Program-made: the position numbers and the translations under genes
Notes under the pieces: generated by a model
What the model was told of the DNA's origin: nothing
What the model saw: the letters and a program-made list of their open reading frames with translations, nothing else
Database searches by the model: none
Part shown: in pieces, positions 48,587-59,530 of the stretch
Layout of the letters: every line of letters begins with the position of its first letter
How positions within the stretch are numbered: the stretch's first letter is position 1
DNA from: Nepenthes gracilis
Taxonomy: Eukaryota; Streptophyta; Magnoliopsida; Caryophyllales; Nepenthaceae
Assembly: GCA_033239525.1 (NCBI GenBank)
Contig: BSYO01000008.1
Location: forward strand, 12,097,294-12,161,293
Direction: 5' to 3'
Length of the DNA stretch: 64,000 bases

Positions 48587-50308
48587 TGTAAGGAATGAAT
48601 CTCATACGTACAATTATTCCGATAATTATGCTCTAAGTCCGAAAATTTGAGATTTAGTCCAGGACACTACAATAGTATAAAATTTAATTGATAGACCCAA
48701 TTTTGTAACCGATTTTGGTTTCGTTGGTAAAATTAGTAGCACGGCCGATACAAGAGCAGCCCGGAAGCTGCCATATCACCCGATCAGCAATATAACAAAA
48801 TTTATAGCTAAATTATATTAGTAAGAGGGACCTAACTACTCCATTTATACTTTGAAAATTGAAGTAATATAAGGAAACTAGGGGCACAGTTCACTCACCA
48901 ACACTTGGATAAATTTGGCTAACACTCTTTACTAACTCCATTACCATTAAATTAATGAAAAATTTAAGGAACACACACGGTAATACCAATACTTAACTAA
49001 TTCAACACTTAGTCAAATTTAGAGGTAGCCAAATTTTTAGAAATTGGAAGTAAGGAAAGGGGGGAACATGGAACTAAAGCTAACACAATAAACTAAAGGA
49101 ATTAAAAGTGATACACGACATCCATAGAGGGGTGGACACACGGCATATTGAGTTAAAGCTCAAATGATGTAATGATAAGTGGCTAATTAAAGAAGCCACA
49201 AATCAGCTAAGTATGAGCAAATTCAGCAAGGGTGGCTACCCAAAATTCGGACAGCAATTCGGGTAGGTGGCAGCCCCAATTTCATTCAATTTTTAACTCA
49301 ACTGATTTAGGAGGAAAATAAATTAACTAAAACTGAGGAGAAAGGGAAGAGAACTGAGAGAAAACATAAAGGAAAATTAAGTAAAATTGGGAGAGAAAAA
49401 AATACAAAACCAAGAGGAAGGAGAACCAGTTGTGTGTAGGAATTCAGATTTAGTCTCCAATTACCTCAAACAAGAAGACTGCTACCTCATTCATTTGTTG
49501 TTAAATTCTTACTGTTATCTTTGAATATTGTCGTTCCAATATTCCAAATTCATGTTAATCAGAATCATGTTCCATGAAAGTCGGTTTCTATACCATGCAA
49601 ACGTCTTGATTTTTATATGCTATATTTGATCGATTTATGTCATTAAATTTTTAATGTAGATGTTTTAAAAAGTTGGCTAAATCATCATATTTTTATAGTA
49701 AAATTATTCATCATAAAACCAGTTGATTCAATGAAGAATAGATCGGTGTGCAGTTTGAACCGGTTGAAAACAGATCAGCTGCTAATGCTGACATTCAGCT
49801 TATGTTTTCACAATGTTTTTGACCGGTTCAAACTCTATAAAAATTAATTATAAAACTTTAATGAACCAACTATATATCATAAAATTGGGGCCGAAATTCC
49901 TTTTCAAAATCTGATTGGTTCAGCTTAAGAAAATGTATGTATCACTGAACCAGCTAGAAGTAGATTTTGATATCAATAATCTGTATATAATTTTGAATCG
50001 GGTAAAAATAAAATTAAAAAATTTATATGAACCGAACCAAAATTATGTGCTGATTCTGAAAATATATAAATAATTTTATATGGTGAATCGGCCATTGAAT
50101 CGGTGCTAAAATTTAAACCTGTACCAGTTTGGCAATTCTATTAAATATGTGTGAACCGACCGGAAATATGTGGATGAACAAGTCATATATGATATATTAG
50201 GATAATAAAACGTCTAAATATCAAGTGAACCGACTGACCATTAGGTGAACCGGCTGCTGAAAGTGGTATTGAATTGATTTCAGCAAACCGGCTCAGAATT
50301 CAGCATAT

Positions 50309-50323
50309 GATTAAATGAACTGG
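50309..50323. repeat. LINE A target-site duplication, left copy
   Basis: GATTAAATGAACTGG, identical to 60672-60686, which directly follows the LINE A poly-A. Confidence 0.9.
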
Positions 50324-50432
50324 CAGGAAAAAAGGAGCGCTTGGTAGTGAGAGAAGCTCCCGCTTCTCTTCCCCGATTTTCAAATTTTTTCGTTTTCTGC
50401 CCTGTCCCGCCTTCCCTTTCCTGCCGGCGCCC

Positions 50433-52107
50433 ATGGCGTCGGTCCTCCCCCCTCCTCCCCCTCTCACCCAGATGATTCCTACTCCTCCCGAATCCCCCCT
50501 ACTGCTGTCCCGATCCCTTCCTCCACCTGTCCCTTCTCTCCTCCCCTGGCTTCTTCTTCTTCCCCTTCAAGGATTGAGTCGACCCTCTCCGTCAGCTCTT
50601 CCCCTTTTTCCCTCCCTACTGTCTCATTCCCGTCCTCTGCTCCTAGTTCGCCGCCGTTTCAGCCTCCGTTGTTCCAAGTCGGTAAAACACTTGGTGAAAA
50701 ATATAGCTGGTTGTACAGATTATTTTGATTTTAATGCAATTAATTACTTACCAAAAAAAAAGTTTCAACCTCCGTTGGAGGTTCCCTCCAAGCCGGATTC
50801 TCTGCCCTCGCCTTCGTGGGCTTCGGTTGCCAGTAAGGACGCCATCGTTTCAAGTACACAACTTCATTTCTTCCCTCCCCCAACCCCTAATGGCGCTGAT
50901 GATTTGAAAATCTTTCCCCCTGCTGAGGTTATCCAGCAGGGAGAAGCCACTTGGAAATCCTCCCTAGTGGGATATTTCCTTGATTCCCCCCCAAACTTTT
51001 TCGTAGTCAATAATATTGTTAGAAAGATTTGGGCTAAGTTTGGGATCCTCCACGTTGCTGAATTGGAGGATGGTTTCTTCCTTTTTCGATTCGACAATGA
51101 ATCCCGGATGCAGGATTGCCTGAAACACGGCCCCTGGACCCTAGCTGGCCGACCTTTCTTCCTCAAGGAATGGTCCCCAAACATGGTTCTCTCCAAAGAG
51201 GATCATTACTCGTTCCCCATCTGGATACATCTGAAGAGGGTTCCGGTCCAGTTCTGAACCCCCCTGGGGCTCAGCTGGATTGCCAGCACCATCGGGAAGC
51301 CCCTTCAACTGGACCCTTCTATTGCCAAGCAAGATCGACTACGGGTAGCCCGTATTTGTGTTGAAATCACAACTTCCTCCAATCTACCTGACCGCATCTG
51401 GGTCAATCTTGGAGATAAAATTAATGCTTCCCTCGGTGTGGACGTGGCTGTGGAATATCCCTGGAAGCCTGGCCAGGGTAATACAGTCACCAATCCTAAC
51501 CGCCCAAAGACTGCGTAAATCGCCTCATAAAGCCAAGTCTTATAATCGCCTTCCGCATACTGAATCAGCTGACAATGCCATGGACAGTAAGGGCCTTAGA
51601 GTGACTCCTGACTCTGCTTCGGCTAGTATGAAGAGCCCTGGTCCATTACCAACCTCAAATTCCTTTGCCACATTGCAATGTCCTGAGGAAGTTTGCTCAA
51701 CTCAGGGTTTGGATCGCAATGGTTGTAGGCAGGTTGAGGCTAATTCGGTTATAAGCTCGTTCCCTGCTGATGAAGCTAGGGAGCCCCTTTCAGAATCCCC
51801 TCTGCAAACAACATACCTTGACCAAGCTGGCAACAGTGACGCCCTGGATCTGCCGCCTTGTGTGCCCACACTGCCTTCTGATACTCTGTTGACCGCTGCC
51901 CCCAACAGACCTGCTCTGATTGGCAGCTCTAGTTCCCCGTCTCTGCAGGTGGCTGGGGGCTCTAAGCCTTCTCCCCCCATGCAGCGAGATTGCCCTCCCC
52001 CGATCCTTGTAGAGAAGACCGGGGAATATTTCCAGCCTAAGTCAATTTTGAAAAAACCCAAGGGGCCTAAGAGAATATATTCCCCTTCTTCCAAGTCCCA
52101 TGGTTAG
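50433..52107 (+). pseudogene. LINE A ORF1 (DUF4283-like)
   Basis: ATG 50433 in CGCC-ATG-GCG. The Pro/Ser-rich N-terminus is followed by the DUF4283-like core: GEATWKSSLVGYFLDSPPNF, VVNNIVRKIWAKFGILHVAE, FLKEWSPNM. Then a stop at 51255-51257 and a change of frame to 51358-52107, a Ser/Pro-rich tail. The 90-bp insertion at 50672-50761 plus its 16-bp TSD shifts the frame, so the uninterrupted reading frame across it is a chance result. In live LINEs the product coats the RNA. It ends about 10 bases from the ORF2 start. Confidence 0.8.
50672..50761 (+). mobile_element. 90-bp LINE-tail insertion in ORF1
   Basis: TTCCAAGTCGG...ACACTTGG...AATTACTTACC-poly-A, the common LINE 3' tail without any body. 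It is flanked by GTTTCAGCCTCCGTTG (50656-50671) and GTTTCAACCTCCGTTG (50762-50777), a 16-bp TSD with one change. It is either an extremely 5'-truncated LINE or a tiny SINE using the LINE tail. Confidence 0.85.
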
Positions 52108-55100
52108 TATTGCTTGCTTGGAATGTTCGGGGGCTTAATGGGCGCCCAAAATCCATGATGTCAAGCAATTTATCTTGTCATCTCGATGCCCCATTGTCGG
52201 TCTTGTGGAAACCAGGGTTAGAGAAATAAAGGCTACCCTTATTTCCAATTTGTTGATGCCTTCCTGGCACTGGGAGTGGAATTACTCAGCTACCCCTTCT
52301 GGTCGCATTTGGATAGGTTGGGATGCTACTTTTGTTGATTTGTGTGTTTTATCAAAATCTACACAAATCATCCACTGCAAACTGCTTAACAAAAATGAAC
52401 AATCACTCCTGTTTTATCTCTTTCATATATGCCTCTAATATGGAAATTGAAAGGAGATCCCTCTAGAATGAGCTGCGCGCTATCCACCGCCATATCTCCA
52501 GCCAACCCTGGGCTGCTCTGGGGGACTTTAACGCTATAAGAGCTCCTTCTGAGAACCTGAGTGGTTGCTGGCACGGATCTAGTGCCAGAGCTCTGGACAG
52601 CTGCCTCATCGATTGTGAGCTCCAAGATCTGAGCTTTAATTGTGCCTTCTTCATTTGGAATGATGGTAGAGATCCTGGATCTAGAACCTTCCGCAAGCTG
52701 GATAGAGTGGTGGTAAATGGTCTTTGGCTTTCGGAGTTACCCTCTTTAGCCTCCTTTCCCCCTGCTAGGCTCTCGGACCACTCTCCATACATTCTTTCCC
52801 TTTTTAATTGGAAACCTTCTCGTGCTGGAAGCTTCCGCTTCAATAACTTCCTTGCGCTTCATCCTCATTTCCTTCCCATTGTTCGACACTGCTGGAGTAG
52901 CAATGTCCAAGGCGTTCCCATGTTCCGGATTGTTTCCAAACTTCGTCACCTCAAGGACAAGTTGAAAGACTTAAACCGAAACTTGGGTAATGTTCATGAA
53001 GAGGTTGCTCGTACTAGATCGCAACTTGAGGACTTCCAGAAGTTTGGTCCTCCTACTGGCTCTCAGCTGGTGGCCAATCAGGAAGACTGGTTACAAGCTG
53101 AGTACCGCAGAGCCTTGAGAATGGAGATTGAGTTCCTTCAGCAGAAGGCGAAGATTAGATGGATCAGGAGGTGGGATCAATGTTCGAATTTTTTCTTTCG
53201 ATCCATTGCAAGTAAGTGTAACAGAAATAGAATCCTCTCATTGACCAAAGAGGACGGTTCTCCTACCACCAATTTGGAGGAAGTTCAGCACCTTTTTATC
53301 AACCACTTTACCAATCTCCTGGGTACGGGCAGAGTGGATGGGGCGTTCTCTAAGGAGAGCCTCTGTCCTTTTATTCACAATTTTGTGCCTGATGCCCTCT
53401 GCCAGGGCCTCTGTCGCCCTATCTCGGCCGACGAAGTCCGCCTGGTGCTGTTCTTGATTGATGACAATAAAGCCCTAGGTCCGGATGGCTTTTCGGCCAA
53501 ATTTTTCAAAGCTGCTTGGAATAAAATTGGTAAGTCCATTATCGAAGCAGTTCAAGATTTTTTTCTTCGTGGGAAAATCCTGAAGCAGATCAATGCAACC
53601 TTGCTTTGCTTAATCCCGAAGATCAAATCTCCCTCAAAGGTCTCCGACTTCCGTCCCATCGCTTGCTGCAACGTCATTTATAAGATCATTTCTAAGATCA
53701 TCGCCGCCCGTATTCAACCTACGCTCCCCTTCCTTGTTGGCAAATGCCAAACGGCTTTTGTCGTTGGTCGAAATATTTTTTTTTGTAAGTAATTAATTGC
53801 ATTAAAATAAAAATAATCTGTACAACCAGCTATGTTTTTCACCAAGTGTTTTACCGACTTGGAAAGAGAAACATATAAAAAAAGGGATTCCCCTTAAACA
53901 AGACTCAGAAGACATAATTAAAAAGATAACACAAATAGAATCGGCTACCGAGACACAAAACCACTCTAGTCGAAATATTGGAGATAATATTCTGCTTGCT
54001 CAGGATCTGCTTCATAAATATCACCTCAATAAGGAGGCCCCGCGTTGCGCTATTAAAGTAGACCTGATAAAGGCCTTTGATTCCATCCATTGGGACTTCA
54101 TTTTAGCTGTCCTTGAGCTAATGAATTTCCATCAATCTGAATGGTACGTCTGTGGGATTTTTTAGGGGGGCCAAAGGACTTAGACAGGGGGACCCTTTCT
54201 CTCCCTATCTTTTTGTGTTAGGGATGAAAGTCCTGAATGGCATTCTGGATAGAACTGCTAGGACTAACCCCGATTTTAAGTTCCACTAGAAATGTGATAG
54301 CTCTCGTATTATGATGCTTAGCTTTGCTGATAACCTTCTTCTTTTCTCCAAAGCGGACTGCAAATCCATCCAGGCTATTCATGAGAGTCTCAAAATCTTC
54401 AGCAACCTGTCCGGCCTCAATCCCAACCCGGATAAGAGTGAGATTTTTTGCTGTTCTGCTAGTGAGGATACCATCAAGGGTATCCTTGACACTTTCGGGT
54501 TCAAGAGAGGCACTCTCCCTGTCAGATATCTCGGAGTCACCCTTATCACCTCGAAGCTTACTAGCTTTGACTGTAAGCCTCTCCTTGATCTAATTCGTCG
54601 TAGGATTTCATCTTGGAAGAACCGCTAGCTCTCCTTTGCTGGAAGGCTGCAGCTTATCTCTTCCATCCTCTCGACTATCCACAACTATTGGGCTTCCATG
54701 TTCATACTACCCAAATCCATCTTGAACTGCATTGATAAATCCTTACGCTCCTTTCTGTGGAATGGCTCCTTTGAAGGGAGATACACCGCTAAAGTTGCCT
54801 AGAAGGACGTGTGCTCCCCGAAAGGGGAAGGTGGCCTGGGATTTAAAAATCTGACTGCATCTAACAAGGCCTTTATGTGCCGTCACTTCTGGAGGATCAT
54901 CTCCAAAGATCCAGACTCCATTTGGGTTTCCTGGTGTTACCACCACAGAATCAAGGATCGTTGCATTTGGACCATCAAAGTTCCAGATTCAGCCCCTTGG
55001 AGCTGGAAAAATATGATGAAACTCCGATCTACTCTCCGCCCCATGATTCGTTATCGTATTGGCAATGGTGCGGACACTTTCCTCTGGCTTGACCATTGGC

Positions 55101-55905
55101 ACCCGCTTGGCCCCCTCTGTGATCGGTTCGGCGAGAGGATCAGTTGTATCACAGGGTTGCCCCTTGATGCAAAAGTTAAGGATATCATCTTTAATGGAGA
55201 CTGGAGATGGCCAAACCAGTTTGATATGGAGGTTGCGGCCATTGCGGATTGTATGCCCCCTACCTCCCTGATCTTTCCTGCACAGATGTGGCCCTTTGGG
55301 CTGCTGATCGCTTTGGGATTTTCATTGCCAAATCCGCTTATAGAATTTTCCATGCACCTAATGACGCGGTGGAGTGGTCTTGTCTTGTCTGGACCCCTCT
55401 GTTCATCCCTGCTCATGCCTTTATCCTTTGGTTAGCTATTCGTCACAGGCTCAACACGTTGGATAGGGTTAGCCAGTACCTTCACATCTCTCCGAACTGT
55501 GTTCTTTGCTCTAATGATAGAGAAAGTTACAGTCACCTTTTCTTTAACTATCTTTTCTCCTCGGCTGTTTGGCGCCTCATGCGCACTCAGGCTGGCCTTA
55601 ACTAGCCTTATCCTCACTGGTACTTCAATGTCTTATGGGCTGCCAACCGTTGGAAAGGAAATTGCCTCAAAGCCTGCTCCTACTACCTCACCCTTGCGGC
55701 CTCAGTCTATTTCATCTGGAGGGAGAGAAATCAACGTGTCTTCAAGAACAACGCGTGCAATGAAGCCCAGTTGGCCCGTCTGATTACTGCTGCTGTTCGG
55801 GGAAAGTTGGAGTTCTCTCATGTTGCGGCTGCCCATAGAGACATATCGGTGCTGATTAGATGGAGCATCCCCCTTGCGGTCCTGATCACGGACTCCAATC
55901 CCTGA
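52108..55905 (+). pseudogene. LINE A ORF2: endonuclease, RT, zf-RVT
   Basis: Starts around LAWNVRGLN (about 52118). The endonuclease is seen as ILSSRCPIVGLVETRV, then after frame changes near 52160 and 52430 and a TAG at 52464, GDFNAI and LSDHSP. RT follows from 52707 on: NKALGPDGFSAKFF, SDFRPIACCNVIYKIISKII, then after a 191-bp insertion VDLIKAFDSIHWDF, GLRQGDPFSPYLF and SFADNLLLFSKADC. FADD has become FADN. Later come GLNPNPDKSEIF, RYLGVTL and a zf-RVT-type end (WTPLFIPAHAFILWLAIRHR, CVLCSND). The stop is TGA 55903-55905. There is no C-terminal RNase H. Confidence 0.9.
53778..53968 (-). mobile_element. 191-bp LINE-tail insertion inside the RT
   Basis: On the + strand a T-run, GTAAGTAATTAATTGCATT..., then the hairpin CCAAGTGTTTTACCGACTTGG in reverse. 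It is flanked by GTCGAAATATT (53767-53777 and 53969-53979). Without it the RT reads ...VVGRNI directly into GDNILLAQD in frame, which confirms a late insertion in minus orientation. It includes about 100 bases of 3' UTR beyond the hairpin. Confidence 0.9.
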
Positions 55906-56080
55906 CCGTCGCCTTCATCCGGAGTTGTGCATTTATTTTGCCAAAGCTGTTTTGCTATATGCCGGAGTGGCTTGACTCCGGAGCAATTTCCGTTGCGAAA
56001 ATTATTTTGCCTGGCTTTTGAGGACTCTGGATTTCGGAGTGTTTCTTGCCTTTGAGGACTCCGGATCCGGAGTGTTTCTG
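55906..56080 (+). other. LINE A 3' UTR, first part
   Basis: CGGAGTG words and palindromes such as GGACTCCGGATCCGGAGTG (56057-56075). It continues at 59531 after LINE B. Confidence 0.8.
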
Positions 56081-56906
56081 TTTTTTGGTAAGTAAGTATT
56101 TTGGATTAACGGGAGAAAAAATTACAAAATATATGTTTTATCTCCAAGTATTTTGACTTGGATTTAAAACATTAAATGCTAGGGCATATCTCGAGCAAAA
56201 GATACATCAGATGCATTAAAACCTCTAGAAGTACATCGTACAACCGAAGCGACAAAAAGGAATTTCCTTCATAAAAAAGAAGATTGGAACGACACTACCA
56301 GCTCCGTCCATGTCAGTATGCTTGATATCAACTCCGTCCCACGTGGACGCAACTCCGTCCAATTTACACTTAAGTCACTCCGGTCTGAAAACGCCAAAGT
56401 CAGCTCCGGCCTCATAGCCATATACTCACAATTTTCTCCGGCCTGAACACACTAAGTCCACTCCGGATCATTGTTCAAGTAAACGACAAAAAATGAAAAG
56501 AGCTTCGTCTGCATAATAAAAGTGCTCCGCCTAGAAAAAGCACTCTGTCTTTTCCTGAGAATATGCACTCCGTCCAAAGGATTTCGCACTCCGTCCTAAG
56601 GATTCCGCCTTTTGAGGTAAGAGCACTCCGCCAATAAAGGAGCACTCCGTCTTTTACAAGACACTCCGTTTTTTAAGGAAGCCAAGTACTCCGTCCTTTA
56701 CGAAAAACTTCGACCTTTAAGAGGAAATTTAATTCCGAAAAAGGGGACAAATCCATCCCAACCAAATTCACTCCGGAAAGAGGGACAAAAGCCACTCCGA
56801 ATAAGGAACAAAACCACTTCGTCCAATGAGAGCAAAACACCCTCCGGCCACCAAGGAACGAGTTCATCTTGAACACACCAGCCAACTCCGGATTAAGTGG
56901 TCAAAT

Positions 56907-57425
56907 CTACTCCGTCCAAATGCACTCCGGATATATTAATGCACATCGGATGAAACCATCCAGATTCAACAAATTACGAGAGCTATGGAATCCATGGAGG
57001 CCCACCACTAGACTATCCAGATCGGTATATTGATCTGACGAAAAATTCTTATTCCATTTCAGCAGGACAATAAGGAGATCAAAAATAATCGACTTCCTCT
57101 CAGGAGGTAATGGGTCAATATGAGGCTTAGTGGAAGTAGCAGTCACCAACAGACTGAGGGCTACAAAATAAGTAACTGAGGGATTCCTCAGATAATCCTC
57201 CACCTTCGGAAAGTATGATCTGAACTTATCCTTAGTGAGCTCAGTCACATCATTCCAACTTGATTCTAAGAACTCAATCAAGATATCATACTGGTCCTTG
57301 ACAATGGATTTCAAGAAAATCTGATAATCATTTTCTCTAAGTAAGCACTGGAGGGCATAGAGCAATGGATCATTGGCAACATCCTCAAAGACTCCACTCC
57401 CGACACCCCCGAGAAGAATCATCAT
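56907..57425 (-). CDS. unidentified 172-codon ORF in LINE B
   Basis: An uninterrupted minus-strand frame from ATG 57425, in the same frame as ORF1 upstream but separated from it by stops and about 270 bases. It reads like a real protein: DPLLYALQCLLRENDYQIFL, IVKDQYDILIEFLESSW, FRSYFPKVEDYLRNPSVTYF and IIFDLLIVLLKWNKNF. It is rich in Leu, Ile and Asp, with probable helices. It resembles no part of LINE ORF1 or ORF2 that I know. It could be an acquired host exon or an ORF special to this LINE group. The last residues overlap the CGGAGT-rich UTR. Confidence 0.45.
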   Translation of the reverse strand: MMILLGGVGSGVFEDVANDPLLYALQCLLRENDYQIFLKSIVKDQYDILIEFLESSWNDVTELTKDKFRSYFPKVEDYLRNPSVTYFVALSLLVTATSTKPHIDPLPPERKSIIFDLLIVLLKWNKNFSSDQYTDLDSLVVGLHGFHSSRNLLNLDGFIRCALIYPECIWTE

Positions 57426-57698
57426 CGGTCACTATCCCATCTAGCTTTTACCAAAGCATCATCATCGTGAGAGGAGACAAAGATGAACATCATCCCCGGT
57501 TCTAGATCCGCATGCATCTCAAAGATTGGATGTTAGCTCGACAGGAGTTTATTACCGAGCAAAGCACCGGGAATAGAAACAAGAGCTTTACATGCTAGCT
57601 CAACAGAGGGCCACACGGCAGGCTCCCGCTCATCTAAATCCTCGGGATCTTGGAGGATCGAGTGAGTCACCGAGTCAAAACATCCAATACGAGACCCC

Positions 57699-59382
57699 TC
57701 AAAGAATCGCAAGATTCAAGGCAACCCCAGAGCTATTGCAGGCCTCAACAGAAGGAGCCTCATCTGAAAATCTTTCAATCTGATCGTCCGAATTGGTGAC
57801 TTGGTGACAAGGACTCTGGTCTGAATCCCTATCAGCAATCAACTCAGGGAGATTGGAGGACCCTTCATCTCTAGTAAGACTAATAAAAGCAACACTGGAA
57901 ATCTCCTCAGAAGTGCCCTCCTTGAGAGACCCAGTGGGAACTCCAGGGGCTGATCCATCAACATAAATTCCAAACTCAGAGGTGTCAACCTCAGCTCCAG
58001 CATCACAAGGGAGAGCCTGGCCATCTTGGGACAATTGATCCACGTTACCCTCCATACCTGAGGAGGAGCCTTTAGAGCCCACTTCAGCCTCTGCCAGCTT
58101 AGATTTAGAAACAGCTGCAGCAGAGGAAAGCACAAGCCCCAAACCATAGGAGTTTACAAGGGCAGAGCTGGCATCCACTAGTGCCTCAGCAACCAACACT
58201 TGATCAGATGGATGGACCACCACTCCAACATGACTCCTAGGTCCATGAGCGGGGGCCTGAGGGCAATTTGGTTGCTGATTTAGGCTTTTGGCAACCCATT
58301 TCTTGCTATTAAGTTTTTGAGGATTACGATGCGCTGGCTTAGAATGGTAAACAATTTAGACTTCCACAATCATGTCAGAATCAACAGCACCAGTCAAGAG
58401 CGAAATTTTTTCAGGAAGGGGGTCATCTGTACCCACCTCAATGCAAATTCTGGCATGGTGCAGGCGGTTCATCCTAGCAATGCTAGGATCGCAAAGAATT
58501 AGTTTACCAATCCTGCTTGCAATCCAGCTTAATCCTAATGGGGTCCAAAATTCAACAGGTACATTGACCAGAGAAATCCACATGGGGAAGGACTTGAGGG
58601 ATGATGCATCCAATGACATGCCCGGTGACCACCTCTTGAGGTAAATTGAATTCCTCTTGATTTCCCAGGGGCCTTTAGCCAAGCAAGCCTCCATATGAGG
58701 GACAGAGTCAAAAGTAAAGAAAAAGATGCCTTTTTCGTTCACAGCAACATTTCGCAGCCCAAATCTAGCCCATAATTTCCTGGCTATGGAATCCACCGCC
58801 AGGAAATGGGGAGGTTTGTCATGGAACATACCCACCAGAGTGGAACCCCACATGATGGTACCTTGCTCCAAGACTTCAGCCGGGGGAGCCATTGGCGAAT
58901 CCAGCCCAGCCTCCGAAGGAGGAGGAAAGAATTTGAGGGGCGAAAAGGAAAAATTACCGATGTCCTTCACAATTTATACCAAGATTTGCATGAGAAGAAA
59001 GGCCGCAATCAGCGGCATAGCTTGTATCAGTGTAAAAGAAATGGCTGAAAACAGGACAATCGGATGGGGCAACGGGACCAACATGCGGAGGGCAAGAGGG
59101 GGCAGCCGATAATGGTGAGATGCAATTGACGCCACCCACAACCCTAGCTTTGGCCAAGAAATCAGCATCGGGCCCTGAGGAAAGGAACCGAGAGTCTTCG
59201 CGCAGAGGAGGGAAGGTGGTGGGAGAAATATCCAAGCGGCGAGCACGACTCTGGAGAGAGGCGTGTTCGAGAGAAAGCTCCTTCGACGGTGAAGCTACAA
59301 TCAGCACATTAGGGGAAACGGGGAGAGAGAGAGGAGTCAAGACCTGGAGAGTGCTCGGGGGAACATCCAGGGAGCCGGCCAT
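57699..59382 (-). pseudogene. LINE B ORF1 (DUF4283-like), nearly intact
   Basis: ATG 59382 (GGCC-ATG-GCC) opens MAGSLDVPPS. A frameshift near 58960 leads into a long frame with the DUF4283-like core: EQGTIMWGSTLVGMFHDKPP, AVDSIARKLWARFGLRNVAV, YLKRWSPGMS and NVPVEFWTPLGLSWIASRIG. A single stop at 58356-58358 is followed in the same frame by the Ser/Asp-rich tail to 57699. The CCHC knuckle that often follows this domain is not evident. It is closest in layout to the ORF1 of LINEs A and C. Inferred role: RNA binding in the LINE RNP. Confidence 0.8.
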
Positions 59383-59530
59383 GGCTGGCGTCGCCGTCTC
59401 CAAACCTGGGAGAGCGGCAGATCTGATCAGATTCCGAAGGGCGGATAATCGACAAGGTCGATTTGGTCGATCCCTGATGGATCAAGTTGATCTGTGGTGG
59501 GTTGTAATGTAAAATCCCGGAGTGTTTTTG

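Larger units (their letters stand above)
56081..59516 (-). mobile_element. LINE B, ORF1-type LINE without ORF2
   Basis: Minus-strand insertion in the 3' UTR of LINE A. Flanks are CCGGAGTGTTTCTG (56067-56080) and CCGGAGTGTTTTTG (59517-59530), although CGGAGTG is common here, so part of that match could be chance. It reads on the minus strand as 5' UTR (59516-59383), ORF1 (59382-57699), an unidentified ORF (57425-56907), a 3' UTR with CGGAGT/GGACGGAGT words (about 56940-56300), and a tail with CCAAGTCAAAATACTTGG ending in poly-A (56086-56081). There is no endonuclease or RT. Confidence 0.8.

Noticed and set aside
48650..48672. GGACACTACA as the start (minus strand) of an LTR
   Set aside because: Sequence on both sides of it aligns with LTR R1, so it lies inside R2, whose start TGTAAGG is at 48587.
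50433..51257. 274-codon frame taken as an intact ORF1 start
   Set aside because: It crosses a 90-bp insertion plus 16-bp TSD that shifts the frame, so the part before the insertion is in a different frame from the original protein. It is open by chance.
51702..52094. 130-codon antisense ORF
   Set aside because: Shadow of the Ser/Pro-rich ORF1 tail on the other strand.
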